From Vibrio sp. 05-20-BW147 (GTDB lineage: Bacteria > Pseudomonadota > Gammaproteobacteria > Enterobacterales > Vibrionaceae): DNA of 64,000 nt. Made by a program: the position numbers and the translations under genes. The stretch covers positions 1 through 64,000 of the forward strand of contig NZ_SZTO01000021.1 in the NCBI RefSeq assembly GCF_013369385.1, in the 5' to 3' direction. This document shows positions 1 through 7,163 of this stretch, piece after piece (positions within the stretch are counted from its first letter, which is position 1; every line of letters starts with the position of its first letter). The notes beneath the pieces were generated by a model, which was not told the DNA's origin, searched no databases, and saw only the letters and a list, made by a program, of their open reading frames with translations.

Positions 1-170
1 GCTGTTGAAAACATCGCGTTGTTTAGACGTTTTGTCATGAATATGCTCAAGCAATGCGACTGTGGTGCTCCGAGCCAAAAAGTGAAGATGAAGAAAGCGG
101 GTTGGAACGATGATTATAGGGCAAGAGTCTTCTTGGGGTTATAAATCCACCAAAGTATGCTCCCGCCCTG
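1..170 (+). mobile_element. Right end of an ISAs1-like insertion sequence (partial)
   Basis: Frame 1 is open from the window edge to a TAA at 142-144 and encodes 47 residues with FRRFVMNMLKQ and later KKAGWNDDYRARVFLG, which look like the C-terminus of ISAs1-family DDE transposases. The transposase start lies outside the window. About 25 bp after the stop, bases 162-170 read outwards as CAGGGCGGG, which fits the CAGGG-type ends I associate with this family, so I place the element end near 170. The other end, and hence any target duplication, cannot be seen. The family call is from memory of the C-terminal motif. Confidence 0.6.
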
Positions 171-254
171 GAAGTGATGGGCGATGTTGAATATGAGGAA
201 GACTATTTTAACGTTCTTATCAATGCAGAATACAAGCGTTTTGAAAAGTTATGA
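171..254 (+). pseudogene. 3' tail of a gene truncated by the insertion sequence
   Basis: Directly after the presumed element end a frame runs 27 codons to TGA at 252-254, ending YKRFEKL. Its stop overlaps the ATG of the next gene (ATGA at 251-254), the usual sign of translationally coupled genes. I infer that the insertion removed or displaced the front of the first gene of a two-gene unit. The tail is acidic (EYEEDYF) and too short to assign to a family. Confidence 0.5.
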
Positions 255-910
255 GCATATTTTACTATAAAAATTTTCCTACACATTTTATGCAGCGGCT
301 GCGATCCGTCAGAGACCCTGTTGACAACTTATGGAACGTACTAGTTCTAGTTGAAGCGATTAATTCTCACCCAGAAAAACAAATAGAAACTGGTGAAGAT
401 GGGTTTGATGTGGCTGTGTTCACCAAAGATTTTCATCGATTTTTGGTTAGAAAAGATGATGGATATTTTTCTATGTCAAATCCATTTCAAGTCCACTTGG
501 GTAACAATGAAATATCATTCAACTGTGATGTGCTTGAAGAAGCGGTAAGTGGTAGGTTTATTTCAATCATTAGGAATGCGATTCAAACAGTTCACGGAAA
601 CATTTATTCCCATGATGATATTGTTCTTTCGCTGCATGAAAACTTTGGAATGGAATGGACTGAGGCAGCGAAGTATTCAGATACGTTTGCATCGCTACTC
701 TCTGATGATCATGGGTATTTTCGATTCGATGATGACCCTGACCGCCAGAATGGAGATGTTCATCCTAGATATCACTTTGATATCTTCTTTAAAAACTCTA
801 GCTCATTAAAAGTTGGATATGATAAGTTTGCTGAACTACAGTGTTTTTTGGCATTAGCAGATAAGAATTACCCGAAAAAGTACCTGCTAGACTCAAATCT
901 GATCAAGTGA
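251..910 (+). CDS. Unrecognised 219-aa protein, survivor of a disrupted gene pair
   Basis: The frame encodes a soluble acidic protein with no signal peptide or membrane segment. I do not recognise the family with confidence. The C-terminal half carries RFDDDPDRQNGDVHPRYHF (about residues 157-175), reminiscent of DUF2290-like proteins reported beside defence genes, but this is only a resemblance. The start ATG overlaps the stop of the IS-truncated upstream gene, so it was probably the second gene of an operon. Its stop overlaps, tail to tail, the stop of a helicase remnant on the other strand. Promoter and partner now appear to be lost, so expression is doubtful. No ribosome site independent of coupling is obvious. 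Confidence 0.6.
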   Translation: MSIFYYKNFPTHFMQRLRSVRDPVDNLWNVLVLVEAINSHPEKQIETGEDGFDVAVFTKDFHRFLVRKDDGYFSMSNPFQVHLGNNEISFNCDVLEEAVSGRFISIIRNAIQTVHGNIYSHDDIVLSLHENFGMEWTEAAKYSDTFASLLSDDHGYFRFDDDPDRQNGDVHPRYHFDIFFKNSSSLKVGYDKFAELQCFLALADKNYPKKYLLDSNLIK

Positions 911-1118
911 TAGTTAAAATATCATAATATTTGTTTAATAAGACAGAAGGGTAACTGTTGCGCAAAGTGGTATGACTTAACTCTTTAGTCACCGATTCAA
1001 ATACCGACTTATCTCCGACAATATGAACTTTTGTTTCAGCCTTGGTTGTAGTGGCTGAGTAAATTTGGCCACTTGATTCGAGGTGTGCAATACCTGAAGT
1101 TATCCGTGAGGTGCTAAT
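903..1118 (-). pseudogene. C-terminal remnant of a RecD/UvrD-type helicase
   Basis: On the minus strand a frame is open from about 1118 down to TGA at 903-905. It reads SRITSGIAHL, then IYSATTTKAETKVHIVGDKS. This matches helicase superfamily-1 motif VI (Y-x-A-x-TRAK-x-x-V-x-x-VG) and the VGD segment that closes UvrD_C_2 domains, although the catalytic arginine appears as lysine. There is no start codon and no upstream helicase domain: gcvP begins its own 3' end about 120 bp away. The stop overlaps the 3' end of the 219-aa gene by 8 bp, so the two were probably a natural convergent pair before truncation. Confidence 0.5.
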
Positions 1119-1167
1119 TTAGAAAGTTCACTGACACGTTTATGTCCAAAAACAATCTAGCACCTCA
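1107..1167. repeat. 10-bp inverted repeat at the accessory/core junction
   Basis: TGAGGTGCTA at 1107-1116 and TAGCACCTCA at 1158-1167 are exact inverse copies separated by 41 bp. They sit where the helicase remnant ends and the gcvP terminator begins. The spacing is long for a terminator and no T-run follows. It could mark a former recombination or integration point; that is inference. Confidence 0.45.
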
Positions 1168-1188
1168 TTCAACAAACAACCCAAACAA

Positions 1189-1214
1189 AAAGGCGAACCC
1201 ATCGGTTCGCCTTT
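1189..1214 (-). terminator. Rho-independent terminator of gcvP
   Basis: Arms AAAGGCGAACC (1189-1199) and GGTTCGCCTTT (1204-1214) form a tight hairpin with a 4-nt loop. On the minus strand it is followed by TTTTTG. It lies 22 bp after the gcvP stop. Confidence 0.85.
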
Positions 1215-1235
1215 GCTATTTCAGTTACTACAAAA

Positions 1236-4100
1236 TTACTCTTCGTAGTTCTCAATGCCTGGGCATGAGCAGACTAGGTTACGGTCACCGTAGACGTTGT
1301 CTACACGGTTCACGGTTGGCCAGTATTTAGAACGCTTAGTCGCAGCAGATGGGAAGCACGCGATTTCACGTGGGTATGGGCGATCCCATTGCTCTTCCAT
1401 TAGGTCTACTTGCGTGTGTGGCGCGTTAACCAAAGGGTTGTTTTCCAGTGGCCATTCACCGTTCTTCACTTTGGTCATCTCTTCGCGGATGGCGATCATC
1501 GCGTCACAGAAACGGTCTAGCTCTTCCAGATCTTCCGATTCCGTTGGCTCTACCATCAGTGTGCCTGCTACAGGGAACGACATGGTTGGCGCGTGGAAAC
1601 CGTAGTCCATCAAACGTTTTGCAATGTCTTCTTCGCTGATGCCTGTTTCTTCTTTCAGCGGACGAATATCGATAATACATTCGTGCGCCACGCGGCCATT
1701 GGTGCCACGGTAAAGAACAGGGTAGTGCGGGCGTAGACGCTCCATCACGTAGTTCGCATTCAAAATCGCCACTTTGGTTGCTTCTGTTAGGCCGTCTGCG
1801 CCCATCATTGCAATGTAAGCCCAAGAGATTGGCAGAATTGATGCACTGCCGAGATCCGCTGCGGAAACTGCGAACTCTTTGCCTTCCACACCGTTTTCGA
1901 TGTGACCAGGCAGGAAAGGCGCTAGGTGCGATTTCACACCGATAGGACCCATACCCGGACCGCCGCCACCGTGTGGGATACAGAAGGTTTTGTGTAGGTT
2001 AAGGTGCGAAACATCTGAACCGATAAAGCCCGGAGACGTTAGGCCAACCTGCGCGTTCATGTTTGCGCCATCAAGATAAACCTGACCGCCAGCCGCGTGA
2101 ACCATTTCGCACACTTCTTTCACTTGCTCTTCGTAAACGCCGTGCGTTGAAGGGTACGTGATCATGATGCTTGATAGGTTTTCTTGGTGTTTTTCGATTT
2201 TCGCAGCAAGGTCGACAAGGTCGATGTTGCCGTTTTCATCACATTTCACCACCACCACTTTCATCGAAACCATCGCAGCCGTTGCTGGGTTGGTGCCGTG
2301 CGCGGAGCTTGGGATCAAACACACGTTGCGGTGACCTTCGCCACGGCTCTCGTGGTAACGCTGAATCGCGATAAGGCCAGCGTATTCGCCAGAAGCGCCT
2401 GAGTTTGGTTGTAGTGAGAACGCATCGTAGCCAGTGATTTCACACAGCTTCGCTTTGAGATCTTCAGCCAATGCAGTGTAACCCGCAGCTTGCTCGATAG
2501 GCGCGAATGGGTGAAGCGCACCAAACTCAGGCCAAGTTACAGGGATCATCTCTGCGGCGGCGTTGAGCTTCATCGTACAGCTGCCCAGTGGGATCATGCC
2601 GTGAGTGAGCGAGAAGTCTTTGTTTTCTAGCTGTTTTAGGTAACGCATCATCTGTGTTTCACTGTGGTGAGTGTTGAACACAGGGTGAGTTAGGAAACGG
2701 CTAGTACGACGACACGCTTCTGGAATCGCGGCAAATTCGTTGCCTGCGATGTCGGTTGAAAGTGCGTTTACGCTCTCTTTCGCATCGAAAATCGCGAACA
2801 GGGCGTCGATGTCGGCCACGGTGGTGGTTTCGTCAAAGCTGATGCCGATTTGGCCGTCAAGCAGACGCAGATTGATGTCTGCCGCTTGTGCTTTGGCGTA
2901 AAGCGCTTGAGTGTTGTCACCAGTGTTAATGGTGATGGTGTCGAAGAACGCGTTATGCGCAAGCTCGTAACCGGATTTGGTTAGGCCAGCAGCAAGAATG
3001 GCCGTCATGTGGTGAGTGCGGCGCGCGATGGTACGGATGCCTTCTTCACCGTGGTACACGGCAAAGAACGATGCCATGTTGGCAAGCAGTGCTTGCGCCG
3101 TACAGATGTTCGAGGTCGCTTTCTCGCGGCGGATATGCTGCTCACGTGTTTGCATTGCCATGCGCAGTGCTTGGTTGCCTTTGGCGTCGATAGAAACACC
3201 GATCACACGGCCTGGCATGGTGCGTTTGTGCTGTTCGCGCGTTGCCATGAATGCTGCGTGCGGGCCACCGTAACCCATAGGTACGCCAAAGCGTTGTGCT
3301 GAGCCAATGACAACATCTGCGCCCATTTCACCAGCTGGCTTCACAAGTGCAGAAGCGAGGAGATCGGTAGCAACTGAAACCAGTGTTTTGTTGGCTTGTG
3401 CTTGTGCGATGACATCGGTGAGATCGCGAACTTCGCCCGTTGTGCTTGGGTATTGAAGTAGGGCACCGAACGCTTCTGTTTGTGGTAGTGCATCTACATT
3501 GCCGATCACTACGTCAAAGCCGAAGTATTTCGCGCGAGTTTTGATCACTTCAATGGTTTGTGGGTGAACATCGTCTGCTACGAAGAAGACTTTGCTCTTG
3601 CTCTTACCAGCGCGCTGGCAAAGCGTCATCGCTTCTGCGGCTGCGGTGGCTTCATCGAGTAGAGAGGCGTTTGCGATGTCCATGCCCGTTAGGTCCATCA
3701 CCATTTGTTGATAGTTCAACAATGATTCTAATCGACCTTGAGAAATTTCTGGTTGGTATGGCGTGTAAGCGGTGTACCAGCCTGGGTTTTCCAGTACGTT
3801 ACGCAAAATAACGTTTGGCGTGAAGGTGTTGTAGTAACCTTGGCCAATGAAAGTGCGCTTAACTTGGTTTAAATCAGCGAACTTTTTGATCGATGCCAGC
3901 ATGTCTGCTTCGCTTTGCGCTTCTGCCAGTTGCATTGGCTTTTCTAGGCGAATTTGTGCTGGAACGGTTTGTGCGATCAAGGCATCTAGGCTTTCTGCGT
4001 TAATGGTAGAAAGCATTTTTTGTTGATCGGCGTGGTTTGGTCCGTTGTGGCGACCAACGAACTCGTGTTGTGTGTTGAGGCTTTGAAGTAATTCAGTCAT
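1236..4100 (-). CDS. gcvP: Glycine dehydrogenase (decarboxylating), P-protein
   Basis: The 954-aa single-chain P-protein decarboxylates glycine with pyridoxal phosphate and passes the aminomethyl group to lipoyl-GcvH. The PLP-lysine region LHKTFCIPHGGGGPGMGP sits near residue 700 and is preceded by the DGANMNAQVGL segment. The N-terminal half carries the HNGPNHADQQ opening typical of the family. Length matches the usual 950-960 residues, so nothing is missing. It is the last gene of the leftward glyA-gcvH-gcvP set, but a strong terminator separates it from gcvH, so its level may be set by read-through. The start MTELLQSLN has GAAGGTAAAGG upstream of the ATG on the minus strand. Confidence 0.97.
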   Translation of the reverse strand: MTELLQSLNTQHEFVGRHNGPNHADQQKMLSTINAESLDALIAQTVPAQIRLEKPMQLAEAQSEADMLASIKKFADLNQVKRTFIGQGYYNTFTPNVILRNVLENPGWYTAYTPYQPEISQGRLESLLNYQQMVMDLTGMDIANASLLDEATAAAEAMTLCQRAGKSKSKVFFVADDVHPQTIEVIKTRAKYFGFDVVIGNVDALPQTEAFGALLQYPSTTGEVRDLTDVIAQAQANKTLVSVATDLLASALVKPAGEMGADVVIGSAQRFGVPMGYGGPHAAFMATREQHKRTMPGRVIGVSIDAKGNQALRMAMQTREQHIRREKATSNICTAQALLANMASFFAVYHGEEGIRTIARRTHHMTAILAAGLTKSGYELAHNAFFDTITINTGDNTQALYAKAQAADINLRLLDGQIGISFDETTTVADIDALFAIFDAKESVNALSTDIAGNEFAAIPEACRRTSRFLTHPVFNTHHSETQMMRYLKQLENKDFSLTHGMIPLGSCTMKLNAAAEMIPVTWPEFGALHPFAPIEQAAGYTALAEDLKAKLCEITGYDAFSLQPNSGASGEYAGLIAIQRYHESRGEGHRNVCLIPSSAHGTNPATAAMVSMKVVVVKCDENGNIDLVDLAAKIEKHQENLSSIMITYPSTHGVYEEQVKEVCEMVHAAGGQVYLDGANMNAQVGLTSPGFIGSDVSHLNLHKTFCIPHGGGGPGMGPIGVKSHLAPFLPGHIENGVEGKEFAVSAADLGSASILPISWAYIAMMGADGLTEATKVAILNANYVMERLRPHYPVLYRGTNGRVAHECIIDIRPLKEETGISEEDIAKRLMDYGFHAPTMSFPVAGTLMVEPTESEDLEELDRFCDAMIAIREEMTKVKNGEWPLENNPLVNAPHTQVDLMEEQWDRPYPREIACFPSAATKRSKYWPTVNRVDNVYGDRNLVCSCPGIENYEE

Positions 4101-4155
4101 GGTCCTTTACCTTCAAGAGAGCTGAGAAAGCGCGAGCGCTAAAAACACAGCCTTG

Positions 4156-4187
4156 AAAAAAAGCTGCCCACGGGAGGAGGCAGCTTT
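4156..4187 (-). terminator. Terminator/attenuator between gcvH and gcvP
   Basis: On the minus strand the arms AAAGCTGCC and GGCAGCTTT (plus positions 4179-4187 and 4160-4168) enclose a 10-nt loop and run into seven T residues. It has all the marks of an intrinsic terminator but lies inside the gcv gene set, so some read-through into gcvP or a separate gcvP promoter must exist. Confidence 0.8.
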
Positions 4188-4204
4188 ATATCAAAATTCC
4201 TTTA

Positions 4205-4585
4205 TTAATCTTCTTCGATTGAGTTTAGGTACTCTTCTGCATCTTTCAGATTATCAAGCTCTGAAGGATCAGACAGTTTCACCTTAACAATCCAACCGCC
4301 TTCGTACGGTTCCTCGTTGATTAGCTCTGGGCTATCAGAAAGCTCTTCATTCACTTCAACGACTTCACCGGTTACTGGTGCATAGATGTCTGACGCCGCT
4401 TTTACGGATTCAACCAGTGAAAAGCTTTCACCCGCTTCGATTTCCGCTTCAAGCTCAGGTAGCTCGACGAATACCACATCACCCAGCATTTCTTGAGCGT
4501 GCTCAGAGATACCGATAGTTACAGTGCCGTCACCGTTGTCGCGAACCCACTCGTGGCTTTCTGTAAACTTCAGTGTTTTGTCCAT
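4205..4585 (-). CDS. gcvH: Glycine cleavage system H protein
   Basis: The 126-aa lipoyl carrier shuttles the aminomethyl group between GcvP, GcvT and the L-protein. The lipoylation segment ESVKAASDIYAPVTGEVVEVN is present, with the modified lysine at about residue 62. The opening KFTESHEWV and the acidic C-terminus are typical, and the length is normal. It lies 42 bp downstream of glyA on the same strand, which suggests co-transcription from the glyA promoter. No gene for the L-protein (lpd) is in the window; it is normally shared with pyruvate dehydrogenase. Confidence 0.97.
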   Translation of the reverse strand: MDKTLKFTESHEWVRDNGDGTVTIGISEHAQEMLGDVVFVELPELEAEIEAGESFSLVESVKAASDIYAPVTGEVVEVNEELSDSPELINEEPYEGGWIVKVKLSDPSELDNLKDAEEYLNSIEED

Positions 4586-4627
4586 TGCATAATCTCCAAA
4601 ATATCGTATTAAGATTTAAATTTGTGG

Positions 4628-5923
4628 TTACTGGTAAAGTGGGAAGCGTGAACAGAGTGCTTTTACTTCTTTACGCACGCGTTGTTCTACTTCTGCGTTG
4701 CCCTCTGGGTTTTCAACTAACCCGTCGAGAACGTCACCAATCCAGTGACCTATTAATTTGAATTCTTCTGCGCCAAAGCCTCGGCTTGTACCCGCTGGCG
4801 TGCCCAAACGAACACCCGATGTAATCATAGGTTTTTCTGTGTCGAATGGGATGCCATTTTTGTTACATGTGATCCCCGCACGCTCTAGTGCTTCTTCTGC
4901 TTTGTTACCTTTCAATCCCTTAGGACGAAGATCAACCAGCATTAGGTGCGTGTCCGTTCCGCCAGTCACAATGTCACAACCGCGAGTTTGCAACACTTCA
5001 GCAAGAACTTTTGCGTTATTGATCACCGAATCGATATAAGTTTTGAACTCAGGGCCGAGTGCTTCGCCAAACGCTACTGCTTTCGCTGCAATCACGTGCA
5101 TCAGCGGGCCGCCTTGTAGGCCAGGGAATACCGCAGAGTTGATTTTCTTAATGATTTCTTCGTGATTGGTGAGGATCATGCCGCCGCGTGGTCCGCGTAG
5201 CGTTTTGTGTGTGGTGGTGGTCACCACGTGTGCATGAGGCAGTGGGCTAGGGTGTGCGCCTGTGGCGATCAAACCAGCGATGTGCGCCATATCAACCATT
5301 AAAATCGCGCCAACTTCGTCAGCGATTTCACGGAACTTGGCAAAATCAATCACACGAGGAATCGCGCTGCCACCCGCAATAATCATTTTGGGTTTGTGTT
5401 CTACCGCCAGTGCGCGAACATCATCGTAGTTGATTTCGAGCGTCTCTTTATCAACACCGTATTGAACGGCGTTAAACCATTTGCCCGAAAGTGCAGGGCG
5501 CGCACCGTGAGTTAAGTGGCCGCCTGCATCGAGCGACATGCCCATAATGGTGTCGCCAGGTTGCAATAGCGCCAGTTTCACCGCGCCGTTGGCTTGAGCG
5601 CCAGAGTGCGGTTGAACGTTTGCGTATTCGCAATTAAAAAGTTTTTTCGCGCGTTCGATAGCGATGGCTTCCACGGTATCAACGTGTTCACAACCACCGT
5701 AGTAACGACGGCCGGGGTAACCTTCTGCGTATTTATTGGTGAGGCAGGTACCTTGCGCTTGCATGACCGCTTTAGACACGATGTTCTCAGAAGCGATCAA
5801 TTCGATTTGTTCATTTTGACGAGTAAATTCGGCTTGAATACCAGCAAAAACGGCATCATCCGTTGCAGACAAGTTAGTCGAGAAAAAGTTTTCCAAGCTG
5901 TGATTTTGGTAATGACTATTCAT
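4628..5923 (-). CDS. glyA: Serine hydroxymethyltransferase
   Basis: This 431-aa PLP enzyme interconverts serine and glycine with transfer of a C1 unit to tetrahydrofolate. The PLP-lysine motif VVTTTTHKTLRGPRGG and the family motifs YAEGYPGRRYYGGCE and HSGAQAN are intact. I place the start at ATG 5923 (MNSHYQNHS), which has AAAGG 9 nt upstream; a frame extension of 7 codons to 5944 lacks a better ribosome site. It is the first gene of the leftward glycine set. Coupling to the glycine cleavage genes suggests a paralogue dedicated to glycine catabolism, as in other Vibrio where a second glyA lies elsewhere; that second copy is not in view. Confidence 0.96.
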   Translation of the reverse strand: MNSHYQNHSLENFFSTNLSATDDAVFAGIQAEFTRQNEQIELIASENIVSKAVMQAQGTCLTNKYAEGYPGRRYYGGCEHVDTVEAIAIERAKKLFNCEYANVQPHSGAQANGAVKLALLQPGDTIMGMSLDAGGHLTHGARPALSGKWFNAVQYGVDKETLEINYDDVRALAVEHKPKMIIAGGSAIPRVIDFAKFREIADEVGAILMVDMAHIAGLIATGAHPSPLPHAHVVTTTTHKTLRGPRGGMILTNHEEIIKKINSAVFPGLQGGPLMHVIAAKAVAFGEALGPEFKTYIDSVINNAKVLAEVLQTRGCDIVTGGTDTHLMLVDLRPKGLKGNKAEEALERAGITCNKNGIPFDTEKPMITSGVRLGTPAGTSRGFGAEEFKLIGHWIGDVLDGLVENPEGNAEVEQRVRKEVKALCSRFPLYQ

Positions 5924-5987
5924 GGTAGATAACCTTTCAATCATCCGTCGAATCGGCGTCTTTGCTTTACGATCCGACCGTCCTTTA

Positions 5988-6003
5988 TAACAACCGTTTG
6001 GCG
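5988..6003. promoter_or_regulatory. Weak PurR-like box upstream of glyA
   Basis: TAACAACCGTTTGGCG shares the CGTTT core and outer bases with PurR operators (consensus ACGCAAACGTTTGCGT) but has several mismatches. It lies 65 bp upstream of the glyA start. It is listed because glyA is a PurR target in E. coli and better boxes occur nearby. Confidence 0.25.
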
Positions 6004-6147
6004 CTGTTTTTGTGATTTGTTTTCACACACCAAACAGAGTGAATTCCGTCCCAAATGGGTTCAAAAGGCCGCTGAATAGCATCAAATCCATTGTCTATTT
6101 CAAGCGGAAAAAGCATCTCTTCATCTAACAAGTCGGTAACATACCCG

Positions 6148-6162
6148 TTGTTCAGTGAACAA
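6148..6162. promoter_or_regulatory. Perfect 15-bp palindrome, operator candidate
   Basis: TTGTTCAGTGAACAA has two exact 7-bp arms around one central base. It lies 11 bp from the second palindrome and between the two divergent genes, a typical operator position. The cognate protein is unknown; the adjacent XRE-cupin protein or a separate regulator are both possible. Confidence 0.5.
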
Positions 6163-6172
6163 TCAACAAAAA

Positions 6173-6186
6173 TTTCCTATAGGAAA
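6173..6186. promoter_or_regulatory. Palindromic operator, copy 1 of a TTTCC/GGAAA motif
   Basis: TTTCCTATAGGAAA is a perfect 14-bp palindrome. A near copy (TTTCCTATAGTGAAA) lies after the regulator gene at 6948 and a third related site lies before gcvT at 7147. Three copies bracketing one regulator gene and facing its presumed targets suggest binding by that regulator. Confidence 0.6.
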
Positions 6187-6306
6187 CAGAGATTCGGATT
6201 TTGTTAACAGGAGCACGCTTTATTTAACTTGGTGGACTTTTCTCCACTTTACGCTTCATGCACAATGTTTTGTAAACAGGAAGCGTATAAGAAACATGAG
6301 GGATTT

Positions 6307-6930
6307 ATGTCGGAAGAATTGTATGACGAGTACCCGTCCCTGACATTAGCGAAAGAATCGCAAGAGCAAAATATCGAGCCATTGAAGCTTGGCCAACGCA
6401 TTAAAGAAGTGCGCTCACGCCTCGGTATTACGCTTGAAGAAGCCAGCCAACGAACCGGTTTGGCGCGTTCAACACTGAGCAAAATCGAGAACGAACAGAT
6501 TTCTCCTACCTTTCAAGCAATGCAGAAACTCGCGCACGGTTTGAAAATTGATATGCCACAACTCTTTGAACCACCAAGGAAAAAGGTTGCGACTGGCCGT
6601 CGTGATATTACGTTGGCGGGGCAAGGGAAACCGCACCCAACACAAACTTACGAGCACGAACTGTTGGCCACTCAGCTGTCGAATAAAAAGATGATGCCGT
6701 TCAAAAGTGTGGTGCATGCGCGCACGTTTGAAGAGTATGGCGATTGGGTTCGTCACGATGGCGAAGAGTTCTTGCTGATCTTATCTGGTGCGGTGCAATT
6801 CTATTCTGAGTTCTATGAGCCTGTGGTGCTGAGCGAAGGAGACAGCGTCTATTACGATGCGAACATGGGGCATATGTTGGTCTCCGTTAGCGAGGAAGAT
6901 GCGCATATTTTGTGGGTGACAGCAAAATAG
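6307..6930 (+). CDS. XRE-family regulator with C-terminal cupin domain
   Basis: A 207-aa DNA-binding protein: a Cro/CI helix-turn-helix covers about residues 28-82 (LGQRIKEVRSRLGITLEEASQ, then STLSKIENEQISPTFQAM) and a small cupin fold covers about residues 130-205 (GEEFLLILSGAVQFYSE, then LSEGDSVYYDANMGHML). In this class the cupin usually binds a small effector. I use ATG 6307, which has GAGGG 4 nt upstream; the frame extends 26 codons further without a better site. It lies between glyA and gcvT, in the same order as in V. cholerae, and is probably the local regulator of glycine catabolism. The effector (perhaps glycine or serine) is inference. Confidence 0.88.
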   Translation: MSEELYDEYPSLTLAKESQEQNIEPLKLGQRIKEVRSRLGITLEEASQRTGLARSTLSKIENEQISPTFQAMQKLAHGLKIDMPQLFEPPRKKVATGRRDITLAGQGKPHPTQTYEHELLATQLSNKKMMPFKSVVHARTFEEYGDWVRHDGEEFLLILSGAVQFYSEFYEPVVLSEGDSVYYDANMGHMLVSVSEEDAHILWVTAK

Positions 6931-6947
6931 TTTTAAAAAGATGTAAA

Positions 6948-6962
6948 TTTCCTATAGTGAAA
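6948..6962. promoter_or_regulatory. TTTCC/GGAAA operator, copy 2
   Basis: TTTCCTATAGTGAAA differs from copy 1 (6173-6186) by one inserted base and keeps both half-sites. It begins 18 bp after the regulator stop codon and touches a PurR box, so two regulators could compete here. Confidence 0.5.
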
Positions 6963-6976
6963 GCAAACGTTTGCTT
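6961..6976. promoter_or_regulatory. PurR-type operator between the regulator and gcvT
   Basis: AAGCAAACGTTTGCTT is a perfect 16-bp palindrome that matches the PurR consensus (ACGCAAACGTTTGCGT) at 14 of 16 positions. PurR control of glycine cleavage genes is established in E. coli. Its position upstream of a terminator hairpin, 245 bp before gcvT, is unusual. Confidence 0.65.
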
Positions 6977-6998
6977 TTGTTTGAAACAAGATTAGAAT

Positions 6999-7041
6999 AG
7001 CGCCGCTCTGATGATAATTCCCTCAATGCGGCGCTTTTTTT
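6999..7041 (+). terminator. Terminator after the XRE-cupin gene
   Basis: Arms AGCGCCGC (6999-7006) and GCGGCGCT (7028-7035) enclose a 21-nt loop and are followed by a run of seven T residues. It ends the regulator transcript, or could act as an attenuator for a gcvT transcript that starts near the PurR box. Confidence 0.75.
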
Positions 7042-7136
7042 GTGGCTGCTTAATGTGATTAAATTGTTAAAAGTCACATTTTGAACAGGACCCAGTAGGT
7101 TGAACGTGCAAATTAGCACAACACATGTTTATTATT

Positions 7137-7163
7137 GGAAACACAGTTTCCTTTGAGTGGAAA
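7137..7163. promoter_or_regulatory. TTTCC/GGAAA operator, copy 3, before gcvT
   Basis: Two overlapping inverted repeats occur: GGAAACACAGTTTCC (7137-7151, exact 6-bp arms) and TTTCCTTTGAGTGGAAA (7147-7163). Both use the half-sites of copies 1 and 2. The position, about 60 bp before the gcvT start, suits a promoter operator. Confidence 0.5.

Larger units (their letters stand above)
5924..6306. promoter_or_regulatory. Divergent control region of glyA-gcvH-gcvP and the XRE-cupin regulator
   Basis: This 383-bp stretch has no gene I can support. It holds a weak PurR-like sequence, two perfect palindromes (6148-6162, 6173-6186) and an imperfect inverted repeat GTGGA...TCCAC (6232-6247). I looked for a glycine riboswitch on both strands and did not find its conserved core, so control here appears to be protein-based. 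Confidence 0.6.

Noticed and set aside
1142..1330. Plus-strand 62-codon frame over the gcvP terminator and 3' end
   Set aside because: It crosses a terminator hairpin and runs antisense through gcvP without a ribosome site.
2171..2402. Long plus-strand frames inside gcvP and similar shadows in glyA, fhs, nirB and the cox genes
   Set aside because: They are antisense or out-of-frame to well-supported genes and carry no independent signals.
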